NCBI GenBank assembly: GCA_033557835.1
Contig: JAWQRO010000036.1
Coordinates: forward strand, 1 to 64,000
Length of the DNA: 64,000 nt
Direction of reading: 5' to 3'
Source: Helochares maculicollis
Lineage: Eukaryota; Arthropoda; Insecta; Coleoptera; Hydrophilidae
The notes beneath the pieces are model-generated. The model did not search any database, was not told where the DNA came from, and saw only the letters and a list, made by a program, of their open reading frames with translations. Every line of letters starts with the position of its first letter. The first letter of the stretch is position 1. Shown here piece after piece: positions 38,201-51,700 of this stretch. A program made the translations under genes and the position numbers.

Positions 38201-41134
38201 TCTATTGTTTACTTAAATTCCTTTAATGACATTTTTTGTCATCTACTTTGTGATGTCTTTGTGTTTTCCAAATTAATTTAACAAAATAACCCTAGATTTT
38301 TGTTAGCGGAAAATATCATTAAATTCAATTTTCATTACACTTATTCCTTTATTAGGCACAAAATGTAACAGGGCGTAATTGTATTGATGCTGATTTTCTT
38401 TGCACTCACACTCAACATGCTCTTTGTATCAACATTGTTGTGTAACGAATTGTTCACCTATGTGTACTCATCTGCATAGCGCGCACCCTTGATTTTAAGC
38501 CTGTATTTGTAGTGATTATTAAAATATGACTTTAAAAACTACAGTTGAAGTAATTAAAAAGCAATACACTTGAGTTTTTAAATTGTATAAGATGAAGACG
38601 CTCGTTGAGCTAGTAATGTAATACTTCAAAGAATTTGAAGCCATCAAATAGTCGATCTGTAGGTGGCTGCTTTATCTGTACTAGGTTAAGCCAATTTTCG
38701 TTGTGATGCTAAAGTATTTCAGCTAGAAATAATGAAAAACTGCGAATAACATTAAGCTATATTCCCACTATAAGTTTAATCTTTGTCAGTTACCGCGTAA
38801 AGTGTTTACAAATTTACATTGCAGGTTCAGAAACTAAGTACACCAACTCCTACATTTCAATTCAATTTGGATTATTATAGATTTTTGCAAATTGAAGACC
38901 AAAACAATAGCACACAGATGTGAAATTCCTAATAATAAATTTAGGATGCATTAGAATCACAATACAGAAATCTTCCTAGTATGCAAAGAAAGAAATGATT
39001 TTCCAGCTCATCCAGGAACACGCATTACTAAACATTTGTAAGATATTTTGAGATTTGACCATCGGTTTCAAATTTTGACTGAGCAAAATTGATTTTTTTC
39101 TAGAAAATCTGTAAATTCTTTGGACACAACTCAGGATGTTACCTCACCAAGCCCCAAAGTAAGTCGCAGCCGTTCACAATTCTACTTGCCAAAAAAAAAC
39201 CCAAAGATAAAATCTTTCTATGGCATAGTTGCTGTTTATAGGAAGCTTATCAACAATTGTAACCAAAATAATTGTTGTGTTGCGATTATTTGATGCGACC
39301 ATCGAGAATAGCCTTAGATTGGGTCAAATTTATATAATACGTGCCCATCACATTTCCAGCAAGATTGCTGATAATTATTATTCAAAAACTTATGCTTTGC
39401 TTTCAGTTTGCATTCATGTCTTAAAATATATTGGGCAAAGGAAATTGATATCGAACGAAATAGTTTCCATTATCAAATATTGGGCTTATTTTGTTCAAAC
39501 AATTGCTAAACTCGCAAAACGTCAAACGAAAAATTAAAGCAAAATGTTACTATTAAATAAATTTAAACAAACAAAAGACTACAATGCACATATCAAAATT
39601 ATATCTTGTATTTTCATGAGTACTTTTTCTAATGTGTTATTTTTCCGGTAATAAAGACTAGACAACTATTTATTTTAAAATAGAACAACGTACGTTTAGG
39701 TAGTCGAACTATAGCCGGCCTGGCACCAAAAGGATTCTCATATGTCATCTCCGATACCGATATAGATAGATCGGCCGTCTTATCCGTTTTAATTCGCCGA
39801 TCAACTCGAATTTCTCGCCTAAAACCAACCAAATTCCTCAATCGATTACGACGTCGATAAAGTTTGAAACGTAGGCACCAAAAAATCTCATTATAATTTA
39901 TTAATTATTAATTAATTTTTTTGTGGCGTTTGTGGGTGACCCCTTAAAAGGGAATTATGGTTCTCCCGATCGCTAGATGAAGTAAATTCTACAAGGAGGG
40001 ATTTGTGTGCGTGTTTTAACGTCGATATAAACCAGGTAGAGGCCTACACAGATCAGCTAAACCGGGCTATCTGAATGGATGTATAAAAGAGAACCGACCA
40101 ACATCACTCTTGGCTGATATCACGCAAGAGAAGTTAATTAAGAAATGAAGCTACCGGAGGACGCCTAATGAGAGAAGAACAAATTAAAAATAAACCAGTC
40201 TGGATCTCCTTTATTTCATTTACAATTAAATCAGAGACATTTATGGCCTACAATCCATTCTGTCTTCATCTGCAAGCGATCTGGAGCCTTTTTCTTGCTG
40301 TACATCTCGTGTATCTATTCGCCTTTATCGCTCAGATGACTATTAACGACTTTTAAATAATTCATACGGATTAAAACCAGGCACTAACAAACCAACTAAG
40401 TAACACCGTTTTCTTCACAGGAATTCAGTATGAAGCTGAGCAGGGAGAAAAAGAGCTCTCTGGAGAGGAAAAACCATTAAGATGGGGGAATAATTATAAA
40501 AACAATAAAGTAATCAAAGTGTTATGGGTTCCTCTCGCCGGCCGCCAAACGGTAATAAAGAGTTGTAGATGGAACAATATGTGCACAGTCATAGACGGTA
40601 ATCGATGCTGTCGGTATCTCTTTTTTCTTGCGGGATTGCTGACTTGGAACAACGGCGAGCTGGTTGCTGCCTCATTGCGACGTAATTAAAAAAGTAAATA
40701 AAAATGACGGTTGCGTTATCAAGCTATTTTTTGGTGTAAAGTTCGCGGTCCGGCCGAAACGCAGCTCGAAGCAGCAATCAATTAAATTCGATCATTTTGG
40801 CGAGTGACTTCCCGCAAAACCATAATGAGCCTCCGATGTTTTATCATATAGTTCAAAATCCATAAAACATGAGCTCATTCATTATTTATAATCGATCGCT
40901 TATTATCCCAAGGAATACTTTATAACGTCAAATAAGACAACCAGTGCTTACAGATGGCAAGTCTTGCTCTCTGATAACACGGCCAGGTTGATTGATAAAT
41001 CGCTTTGAGGCTTTTGATAATATAATTGAATGAATTAATTTTTTATGCTAATGCCTTAGCTTAAGCCCGAGACGACCATCTCGCTTCAATTTTCTAGTTT
41101 TCTTTACTATACCTCTAGTTTCCATTTTGTTCCA
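38201..41134. other. No recognisable gene; unusual G+C-richer block at about 39690-40110
   Basis: Most of this stretch is AT-rich without motifs. The block at about 39690-40110 stands out, with many CG dinucleotides and words such as GTGGCGTTTGTGGGTGACCC near 39925. It is split by an AT-only stretch TTATTAATTATTAATTAA at about 39899-39916. This could be an eroded LTR or promoter region of a retroelement, but no terminal repeat is seen. An island of mixed sequence also lies at about 40400-41100. Confidence 0.35.
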
Positions 41135-41135
41135 G

Positions 41136-41611
41136 TGCACTGGTTGTATCTACTTCATAATTACTTCTTTGTCGATAGTTTTCTTGACCCTTCAGACGCA
41201 TTAGAAATTAAAATACGACTTACCGATGATTTAAATTTTGTTCATTGCGGAGCCAAACATGGAATTAGCTTGGCCTTGGAAAGCGCAAAGAAGACGAACC
41301 CTGAAGAATTTTTCGACAAATCCATAAAGATGCGATGTATTTATATGTTTCGTCTGAGCAGCAGACAGTCATCCGGTTTTTGGACATCTCTTCACCGATA
41401 CTCGGCAGTCCGGCAAAAACTGCTCGACTTTCGGGATCTTCATGTATGTGCCATCAGGAGCTCTAGTCGCGTACTGCTGCGACACTATGAAATATTTATG
41501 CTATGCACCCGTTTGGATCTAATCTCGGACAAAAAGAGGACCCAAGGGGCCATTAAGTTAAAATTCTGTTGCACCGCTACGGACGGCGATCACCAATTTT
41601 TGCGCCATTAA
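41136..41611 (+). other. Open reading frame of unknown significance after a splice-acceptor-like site
   Basis: A 158-codon open frame begins next to TTCCATTTTGTTCCAG (ending at 41135), a good splice-acceptor look-alike, and stops at TAA (41609-41611). The translation has an ordinary amino-acid mix, including DALEIKIRLTDDLNFVHCGA and SGFWTSLHRYSAVRQKLLD. I recognise no family, domain or repeat. There is no nearby ATG in good context. It could be an exon of an unknown gene or a chance frame in a G+C-richer island. I lean to chance. Confidence 0.25.
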
Positions 41612-42144
41612 TATTTATAGGGCGCATAAAATGAGTTTATTTCATTTCGAGGGGCACCTCCATTGGTCTACGCCGCTGAAGAATTCCACCCGTCGATCAC
41701 TGAAATGACGAGGATTTTTGCTGTATGCATATTGCCAGTGGAATTTTAAGCACTTAATACACTTTCAGTCTTCATTTTTAAGTATGCAGAAGCGGCTCGA
41801 ACTTCAAAGATGAAGAATCCGTTTTATTTTCACGTTATTAATTAGGTTTATGGATAACGCACAGAATTCAAGTACGCAGATACTTGCAGCCAAATTGCGT
41901 CGCCTGGAATTTTGCTGTGGAAGAAGCCTTGCGAATCAGTCGCTTGATCGATCGCAGGTTCTTTTGAGCGGCTTCGATATGGACGTGACAATTGACTGTG
42001 ATTTCTATCGGTAAAAACGATCATCTACCGATCGTTTTCACATTGCCACTCGCTAAATTTAGTACCGCTGTGCCGTATTGATATTGGCAGATGATGGATA
42101 TAATTTATACCTTAATATTATATGAAATTAAAAGTTCTAAGTTC

Positions 42145-42600
42145 TCGTATTACTATACAAAGTATAGTAAAGGAAAGATGTTACAGGCATGAAAAATTTC
42201 GATTTCAGGATTTTGACTGCTTTTCACGTTTTGAGAATCTTTGATCCCCCCCTTCCAATTCACTCCACTTTTTACATTCACTTATGGCAATAGGAAGTAC
42301 ATTAAAGAAGAGGTATTGCAATGATGAAAAAATTGCGATCTCGTGATTGCTCCACGTTTTCAGACTACTTGAATCTATTTTCATCATTTTTGATATGATA
42401 TATGTGTGAAGAGAAAAGCTGTTGTCCCCTTTTACTCCACCATTTGGTCCAGATTTTACATTCAGATATTACTATAAAAATACAGTAAAAGGGAGGTATT
42501 GTGATCATGAAAAACTACAACCCCGTAATTGCTCCACGTTTTGGGATTCCAAAATATATTGTAATAAGATCGATGTTTCAGTTTTACACTTCGTTTTCAC
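42145..42600 (+). repeat. Short tandem array of about 130-185 bp units
   Basis: Three diverged units are visible. Each has an ACTATA-AAA-AGTAAAG-like word (near 42150, 42281 and 42467). About 30 bases on comes GAGGTATTG-GATGATGAAAAA. About 70 bases on comes GCTCCACGTTTT (near 42223, 42350 and 42531). The first word contains CTATACAAAGTATAG, a perfect 6-bp inverted repeat around AAA. Related phrases may continue weakly to about 43270. Confidence 0.6.
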
Positions 42601-45110
42601 ACCTCACGCACGAGAAAACATCATGCAATGTTTTTTTACACATCCAATTAATTCAATACGATTTATTAGCATTCTGAGAAAATTGGTATTTAACTTAATG
42701 CTCTCAAAACGTGTGAAAAATCTCCAATACTTTTATTGCTGGCAGAGACCACTTTTATTAAATAAATCCATTTTTTACATCATATTAGAATAACTGATCA
42801 GTCTAAATTCTGGAGTTCTAATATTTGATACAGCACTAAGAAATTTACATAAACTAAAACAAAATGCATTCAAAAGATTTCAGTTCTTCGACCGATAAGG
42901 GCTGACTATAGCGGTACTATTGTTAAAATGTAAATCTTAAATATTAGGAGATAAAGTAAAGCTATCAAAATTAAAGAACTAATATATGCTATTAACGGAG
43001 TTTTTTACATATAAGACACTCCCTTAAGAGAAATTACCTAATAAGCTTCGCTGACTCAGAAGTAATGCATAGACGTGACCTTTCAAAACACTTCATTTGA
43101 GGTATCTGAACAAGTAGAATTTCGTTTTCATCCATGTCGTTCTGAAAAATATCCTCTTGTTCTGAATTCCAAAATACTTTGGTCAGTTGTTATTGAATCA
43201 ATATTTCTTTTCCCACGATCTAAATATACAGTAATAATAAACAATTTCGTAAAAGGTACAATTATGTCGTAGTTTATGAAAATATATTTGTCTTAGCACA
43301 GATCCAACAAATAAACCATCTAAACATTTCATTATGTTTAAAGCATTTGATTTGCTCTACTCAATGTGCAAATTTGATTAAGTAAAAGGTTTTGAGCGTG
43401 TTGCCTATTTATTTAGCAGATGAAATTAACAAAGATAGTTTCCGACTTAGATCAAATATTTACCGATTTTTTCTATGTTTTGTTCATTCTGAACACACAT
43501 ACAAAAATGTGTCTAGCTCATTTTCATTGGCCTCTTTTGAGACCAGTGTTTTATCATCAAGAAAATTTTGCAAATGCACAACACTCTTCTAAGTGGCCAA
43601 TCCTGACGCTTCTCGTCGATCGCCTGCTTCAATCTAGTCAATTTTTGACTAAATAGGTTGCAATTGCGTGATTGACCCGATGGGAGCAGCTCACAGAGGA
43701 TGCTTACCTTCCGATCTTACTCAACATACAGTAAAGTCTTCTTGCTAGTTAATCCGAGCTTGATGATCGTTTAGACTTGATGACTTAGGACATGATAATT
43801 TTTTCTGATACTTTGCATGTGACACAATTTTCAGCGCCAGTCACTGTCCGCTTTAAAAATGGTTCGATTTCGTTGAACTTTAGCAAACGTCAATTCGCTC
43901 AAAAAGGTTCTTCAATTAGTGTGGTACCCGGACATCAAACGTCTACTGAAGACTAGCCTTATGCAAATGGTTCCTAATGATTGGCCAATCTTTATTTTCT
44001 GTGCAATGATAAAAGAGCTCGCATACCGGCCTAATTTCCATGATTTTATTAACATTTTCAATGATTCACTAAGAGCTCCAGGATGTTTAAATTATATCAA
44101 CCGATTTCAACGATAAACATACTAAATTTTTTAATACGTGTTCTACCCTTAAGTCATAAGCGAAATTTTGCTTAACGATCGCCAGCTAAACCACCGAAAA
44201 TTTGGATAATTGCCCTGGCGTAGAGTAGAGTACAGGAGAAGGTGCAGGCGGTTCGTGTGTAGAATTCTTCGGAAAAAATGACAACCTGAGGCATCAGGAC
44301 GGGACGGACGGAGCAACTCATCACGCGACGCTCTTTGTTCGATGCCTTTCGGAAGGAATGCAACCACGAAATTCATATCGGAGCCTTAATTGGCCCCTTC
44401 GCCACCGTATAGTGCCGGCACTTGAAAAAACCCCGATCGGCAGTTTGTTTCTTTATGAAAAGCTTTGTCATATTAAGTTGTTGCTTGCTTAATAAAAGGA
44501 TTGCTCGAAGGACGGTTCGCAGAAGACTCGTACACAATACCCAACAAAATGGATTGTTTATTGCATATTATGCTCGCCTTTGTATCTACCTTCCCCTTTT
44601 GCCCGCTCGCGACTTGATATTGCGTTTTGTTGCTCACTTGTCCTCTATCATTATGCAAAAAGAATTCCGATTTATTTTCAATATCAACACATTTCATAAT
44701 TAAAATAAATAAAAAATACAGTTCTTCAATTTTCAAAAACCTAGAGTATCTCCACTAAATATTCTCGTATCCTCATTTATAAAAATAAACAATTAAAAAT
44801 AACTATTTTCCTTGCGTTCTATATTATTTAAAACATACAATAAGCGTGTTTATTCCTTAGCGCATTGTCACGGATTTCGCGACAGACAGGCATTATCTAC
44901 ATAGTGTTTGTAAGACCTTAAATCAGCAGTCTTTACATGTTCAAATTTCGAAAATAAGAAAATCTTAAATAATATATCCTAAAATATGTTAACGGGAGTG
45001 ATGGTTTATAAATATTCTACTTAAAACATGTACTTAAAAGAATGTTGCGTCTGAGTTTTCTGCTTTGTTTAGTGGAAAAAATACTAGTAACAGTGAAATA
45101 TACCTCCTTA
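42601..45110. other. No recognisable gene; mixed-composition island at about 43680-44720
   Basis: AT-rich sequence with a lone hairpin-motif trace near 43029 (CTTCGCTGACTC). From about 43680 to 44720 composition is more balanced, especially 44210-44420. The overlapping open frames there (both strands) lack known domains and disagree with each other, as expected for non-coding DNA. Confidence 0.35.
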
Positions 45111-45119
45111 AGTAAGGTT

Positions 45120-47870
45120 CCATCATGAATCAAATAGGCTTCGCTTATTCATGAAGTGAGGGTGCGGTAAGGAAAGAACACGCTTTAAACCGCAAAAGTC
45201 TTAATTTCTATTCTATAACGTATTCCTTCTCTGCAAGAGAGGAGCGAGAGGATCCTGAGTAAACGAAGCTTATTTGATTCCTGATGAATCTTGAGCTTGT
45301 GAATGAATTTTATTTGACTCTTGATTTATTCCTATTTTCTTATTATATAAACACTTTGAAATGTTGTTATAATAAGCAGCAAACGAAAATTATGAAATTG
45401 CACTTTTGGTGCATTTAGGTAGGGTCAAAAATGATTTCTACGAATGCTTAGTATACAAGGCGTGTGTAAATTACAACTCAAAAATTTTATAGTAGCCATA
45501 TTTCATTAAAGTGTAACAAAAAAGTATCATTTGAACAAACTTTCAATATCGTATGCTTGTTACTTATAAAAATCTAGTAGTAGTAATAATGCTTTTCTGA
45601 TGCTATCGAAAGCACGTTGTACAAGAATAATCACAAAATAAAGTCGATTTACCTTTGCTTACTCGATAGAATGAGTAGTTCACTGGAATGTGTGTCACAC
45701 ATCTATACACACTCACATACCCTACATACTTATTTGAAAATTCAAGCGCCATTAAAATCGAAAAATGTATAAAAATCTCGAGATCTCGAAAAATAATTTT
45801 CATAATCAGTACCTCTCTATCATTTGTACAGTAATATAGGAATGTAAACACGTACGTGACACTTAATTCGACCAATAAACGTTTCGCTTAATTGGAGTAA
45901 AACCCAAAATTTTTAAAATAGGATTTATTTGTTTTATACCTCCTAAATATCAAACTTTTATCACTGACGCTCTACAACTGTACTTTTTACACGATATAGT
46001 ATGTTCGTTACTATAAAAATGCAATAGTTTTCCGTTGCTATCAAAAATTTAAGATACTAAAGTATTCCCGAAATTAAGACGCTTTAGCTTCACACGTGTT
46101 CCTTTTCACTGTATGCCCACTTTACCAGAAGGCACGAACAGCAAAAATAAGACACGTCCTCGCGATTCGCTCATCTCGTTTTTTACTTTTAGTTCCTCGG
46201 CTTACTGTTCAAAATGTTAAAATTGCACTCTGATTTTAGTATATACTACTATGTAGTATCTCTTAAAATATTAACAATGCGATAGCTCTGTTATAGCGGC
46301 CTTTCATTTAAGTGTAATCAAAAACTTTTGATTTATTTGTTTGAGACCTTTTCTAATATGTCCAAATTTGTCGCGGATAGTACTATTTACACAATATTGC
46401 GCTTTTATTACTATAAAAATATTATTATAATAGGTTGTTTTGTAGATTTGTATAATTTTGGTGCTATTAAAAGCCTGAAATGCCAGAATAGTCTGGAATC
46501 AAATACGCGGAAGCTTCATTTACTCGGTATTCGTACCTTCTGGCTCATCCCTCATGAAGCAAGGATGCTCTAAGGATAGATAAAAAAGTTCAAATATATA
46601 TTCTGTTGTCCTTTGACGATTTCATCACGTTTGGTTATGAAACCTTGAAGCATATTTATTCCTTAGCGCATCATCATTTCCCAAATAAGCGAATCGTATT
46701 TGATTCTTGATGTTTTTCTATTTCCCTATTGTACTAACACAAAATAAAGACGTTTGAGCTTTGCTTACTCGAGATCTTGGTCACTTCGCTTGCTCATCCT
46801 TAGCATACTTAGGGCGCTGTAAAAAATAAACACGTTAAAAATTCAGTTCCAGCTTGTTTTGTCATTTCACAGCCTACTTATCATAAACACTGATAAAATT
46901 GCGCATCCTATGAACTGACCGGGTCGAAATTTTGGATCTAGAAGTATTTAATGATATTTAAATTGAATACTTAAATTTTACACAAAATTATAATTTAATA
47001 GATCTCATTTCATGTCATGTCGAACACAACCACACACAATCACAACTATTTATACATATACATACATACATACATACATACATACATACACACCGAAAGA
47101 TATGTTAAAATCTCGAGGACTAGCAACTACATTTGAAAATACTTCAGATTCATTAGCTTTATGCCTTGTTTAGACGTTTGCATTTTATCTTGGGTAGTAT
47201 TTTTATGTAATATTATGTTTTTGTTGTAATACAACACTTAGACTTTGTGTTTTGCATAATGATGTATTTCTATTCTTATCTAAAGGTTAAGATGCAAAAG
47301 TAGTCGCGAAATATAGACGCTTTAGCTTCGCTTACTCAAGATTCACTCGCTTGTCTCTCTAGTGATGTATTCCTATTCCGCTAAGATTATTACATTCTTG
47401 ATAATTTTCTACTTTCTTGCTATATGTAGACCTTAAAATATTTTATAACTGAAGTTAGTTGTATACAAGAAACGATTTGTAAACTTGAAAAAATCACCAA
47501 ATGCTTCATGTTGTGAAACAACAAACGCTTACGATTTTGAATTTTAATTGTTTACTCTTTAATGTATTCCCACTTTATGAGAGATAAGTGAGCAAAGAGA
47601 GCGAATCCTGAATAAGCGGAGTTTATAATAAAATTGAACACGCTAAACTTATCAAAAATATAATCTGGTGCTATTTCACGATTATTTTACGTTCTGTAAC
47701 TATCTAGCTATAAGCATATAAGCGTGTTGACTCATTAGCGTATCTCCACCTCTCGAGGGATGAGCGAGCGAATCCTGAGTAAGCGTAACTGATTTGGCTC
47801 AAGATGTATAAGAAATATATTTTGAAATATATAATAAAATAACTATTATATTTTGTCATGATGTTAACAC
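45120..47870. repeat. Array of the hairpin/CGCT repeat in roughly 400-450 bp units
   Basis: Forward copies of the motif occur near 45141, 45652, 46085, 46509, 46763 and 47329; reverse copies near 45241, 46681, 47591 and 47761. Between them other words recur in register. TTACTATAAAAAT appears near 45561, 46010 and 46409, and a CGATATAGTATG-like word sits about 15 bases before each. The phrase AAATTAAGACGCTTTAGCTTC or a close variant introduces several copies. The reverse copy at 47761 reads TGAGCGAGCGAATCCTGAGT. No coding capacity is seen. Confidence 0.7.
47053..47092. repeat. (CATA)n microsatellite
   Basis: About nine uninterrupted CATA units run from roughly 47055 to 47092, preceded by an imperfect TATACATA. 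Confidence 0.95.
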
Positions 47871-48627
47871 TTTTAATTACAGTGCATTCAAAAATATGAT
47901 TGTGTAAAAATATAGGTCTGTATGTGTCGCTATATCAAGATAGTTTGTCAGAATAATGTCCTTAACAGAGCTTTTGGGAAGCGACCTCTTACGTTTTAGT
48001 CAGTAACGAATTGAAAAGGAAGTCCAGTTCTATAACATCAAAATGCTTGTATTAACTATAGAAATCAGAAAACACTAATTAATATTCATTACATTTAAAG
48101 TGGTGGGTACTGCTTTACCTACATAAATATTATAATAATTTATTATTAACTATGGTTAAACAATATCATGTTGAATTGACATGTGAACAAGCAATAAATA
48201 TTAATTGCTTAAGATAGAATTGTTCTTCAGAATTAGTCTTGCATGAAAAATAAATATTTTTGGATCAATCTTTTGATATTTTGTCTTTGTTTCTCGAAAC
48301 GAAACGGTAACGAATTCTCTTTAATGCCCCTAATTGTTCTCAACTAAAGAACTACAATTTTGTAACATACTACTTGAGTAGGGGAGACGAGCGAGGAGCA
48401 GGTGTCCGGTTCGAAAATATCACATACGCGCAATCAGCCTGTAACTTCCAACCGAGAACGTATCAATGACCGGATCAGATGTAACTCCGATATTCCAATA
48501 TCGAATAGCAAACCACTCATCCCAGTATACACGACCACAAGATTTTTAAAAAAAATTTGAGGACCCTGAGAGAATGCTAGCGACTTGGTTTCACATCATA
48601 TTAACTGCTCTTTCTTCTTCTTTCTAG
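47871..48627 (+). other. Presumed intron upstream of the zinc-finger exon
   Basis: No coding frame is recognisable. The last 20 bases before the exon are pyrimidine-rich (CTTTCTTCTTCTTTCTAG, ending at 48627), as expected for the end of an intron. A mixed-base stretch lies at about 48370-48480. Confidence 0.6.
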
Positions 48628-48711
48628 GTGACAAACCACACGCTTGTGATCTATGCAACAAAAAGTTCGCGCTCGCTTGCAACCTTAGGGCGCATATGAA
48701 AACCCATGAAG
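48628..48711 (+). CDS. C2H2 zinc-finger protein, penultimate coding exon
   Basis: This 84-base exon is bounded by a strong acceptor (pyrimidine tract then TAG) and a consensus donor (G|GTAAGT at 48711/48712). It begins in the second base of a Gly codon and encodes DKPHACDLCNKKFALACNLR followed by AHMKTHE, ending on the first base of another Gly codon. That is one complete C2H2 finger: Cys-X2-Cys, twelve residues, His-X3-His, with a TG(D/E)KP-type linker in front. Fingers of this kind bind DNA, usually in series, so upstream exons probably encode more. The exon has the same phase at both ends, so skipping it would keep the frame and delete exactly one finger. I do not recognise the specific gene; likely a nuclear transcription factor. 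Confidence 0.85.
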
Positions 48712-51700
48712 GTAAGTATCAACCTATTGTATCGTAGAGAGTGATAATTTAATTTTTGAAACTATACATATTCAAGTGAATGCAAAGTACGATTAGTTGT
48801 CTCCATAAGAAAAGTTTAGTACGATTGTGCGCGTACTGGCGAAACCTTATCAACACTCAACTAACAGATCTAATTTATATACGTCATGTCCTATATTGCC
48901 AACAACATCTGTGTTACACAATAATTTTATAATTAATTATAATAATGGGTATAGCCACACGTCAGCATCGCGCACTACAAAAACGATTATTTATAACGAA
49001 GTCGATAAAAAAAATTGTTACATATGTATCGCATTTGATCGTAATCGACAAGCCAATAAGCAATCGACGGACATTCAATTGGAATATGCGAGTTTTTACT
49101 CAATCCCAAACAGCTCAAGTGTCGTGGATATCCTGTTTATGCCCAACAATATCTCCGCGAGCTATTTAAATGCATTTCCTTCAAACGAAAATAAAAGATT
49201 TGTTAGATTTCAGACATAAACAATAATCATAAACAGGTGCAACGTGATCTCGCAGGCTGCAAGAAACGACGATTTTTCTAATCGCCAATATTAGATTAAA
49301 TGTCAAATAGTGTGTTTATAGAGCGGAATACAAAATATTTCAATAATTTCAGACTATAGGCGTGGAAATTAATTTATTTATTAAACTTGCATATTTATAA
49401 AGCGACTTATTAAAGTGAGTCATGATCACTTATGTAAAATAAAAAAATCGTCTTGCTAGAGGTGGGTTACTTCACGCATGAAGTATCAGATAAATTCGTT
49501 GGGTCCATAGAGACTCAGACAACATTTTCCCATGGCCTCCAAAATTCCTGCGGCGGCACACTTGAGGATGAATTCAAACAGAAACTTAGATTTATCAATA
49601 ATTATTCGATGGTAAGCCTTATGAGATAAATCTGCTCAAGAACTTCCGTGAATAAACCGATTGAGTTAAAATCGTCACTGAGGTGTCATAAAACAATAAT
49701 TAGAATTAGAATGAAAGCGCAGAACAATCAGTACATGCCTAATGATATTTGGAAAATATGTGCGTTACGATAGCACCCAGTAAATTAAACGACAAAAGAA
49801 AGACTATAATTTGATTTGGTCTGGGTGCAATTATTGGTGGTAGACGTGTAGTTATGGCGGGAATAATTTGGATGAGGTCTAGCCTGAGCGCATTAATCCC
49901 GTCTATAATTCTAGCCGCGGGTCCATAGACTCAATTCGGACCAATTTAAATTGCATTAAGCTGCTGCATTAGAAATTATAATAGGGGGAGCTTTCGGGAC
50001 CGGTATTTTTCGGTGAGGATAGGCACCGTCCGTCAATTTCGCTCTGGCGACTTATGTCCTTTCGGGCGAATACTTATAATGGGCTGTCACGAATCTTAAA
50101 GTTTAACGGCTCCCTTAGAAAATATTTCAGAACCTTGTGTTTTCGTTGCTTTATTTCAAAGCCCAAATTTTTGATCCCATAACACATATATAGCACATAC
50201 AAAAACTGTGTGCGTTTTTTAGATTTGAAGGGTTTCTTGCTATGACAAAAAACACCACAAAGTTATTTAAATAACTTTTCCAATTATTCAGACAGTGAAA
50301 ACCGAACTGATGAATCCAAAAAATTATGCTTACAACTAACATCTCTTATTTCAAGCCGTTCCGATTATGGCACAGACATAACATATTTTGCGGTTGGTTC
50401 CTATTGACAAAGGCTATAATTTCGCATCCTAATATTAGTGCTACGCATAAACTTTGAAATATTACTCGTATCATAGCTGAAAGAAACGAGCTAATAAAGG
50501 AGAAATAAAGAATAGTTGACAATAAAATAAGATAACAAGCAGCTGATACTTCACCTAGGTATAAACATTTTTATAAGCGTATCTACGGAAATGGGATGTG
50601 TAATAAAGAGTATTAAGAATCTCATACAGAATATTATAGTTACCAATGAAAGACAACAAATGGAGATTAGTGGTCAATAAACACTGCAAAAAACGAAACA
50701 GTCTGGGGAAACTAAAAAGACCACAGAACTGCTGCTGTAACAAAAGAACCCATTTTTCCCTTCACTAATTGGGAAGCATGGAAATATGGAAGAAAATGAT
50801 AACGAATAACAAATACTGCTTTATATAAAGCCTCACTATAACAAATATTATGCATATATATGAAGATATACGCAAATACACAAGAGTCAAACCAAATAGA
50901 TGAGAAAAGTCGATTATCGATTAAATCCTGATAAGGAAAATAAAAACCAGATTATAGATTTCAGGGTCAAAAAATGGCCTCAAATAAGTAGTGAATATTT
51001 TCTGCTGATCCCAAAGTAGTCGCAAAATATGAACAAGTTGTATGACAATTTCAAATGCAGACTGGCCGCAACAAACAGGTAAAACTATTATGGACATACG
51101 TTGAGGTTATATTTGTAAAAGATAGCGTTACAAAGTGTCTGCAAGAAAATAAACTGACAAACCGAAAACAAAACAAGCTCGTTAAAAAAATATTACTGAA
51201 GGCAAAGACAATAAAAAAACCTTTCGTACTAGATACTCAGGTCAATTTAAAGTACCAACAATAACAAAATGAAATTTACATAATGGTAAGATGAAAAGAA
51301 AACTTCAATTATCTTTTGCGCAGCAAAAACAAAAAAGATAGTCAGTCAAGCGGAGTAGAAGGATAAGAGCTAATAAAATTATGAAAAATGAATTCAAAAA
51401 AATTGAAGAAAACTGGGAGTATATCAAGACATAAATATGCTTTGCTTACTAGGGATTCTCTCGCTACGATGGCTCATATCTCGTAGAGTGGGACTGTATT
51501 ACAAAAGAAATTCACTAAAAAATATAATTACAAAAATTAGTAACATTTTTAAACGACACCGGCTTACGATTTTAAGTCTTAAGCGTGTTCCACTCTTAAT
51601 GCATTTCCAATTCACGTGGGATAAGTTAGTGAACATTTTGAAATTTCTTACAGATGAATTCTAGTAATTTAGTTATTTAAAGGAAACTATTTGTAATCTA

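Noticed and set aside
44149..44736. Overlapping frames on both strands as a possible gene
   Set aside because: Frames on opposite strands are equally long and none has a domain or splice context, as expected in G+C-richer non-coding DNA.
48827..49219. 130-codon frame just after the zinc-finger exon
   Set aside because: It lies inside the intron, overlaps another chance frame, has no known domain and is not needed to join the two exons.
50600..51300. Possible second LINE in the zinc-finger intron
   Set aside because: Lysine-rich frames are present but I could find no reverse-transcriptase or endonuclease motif.
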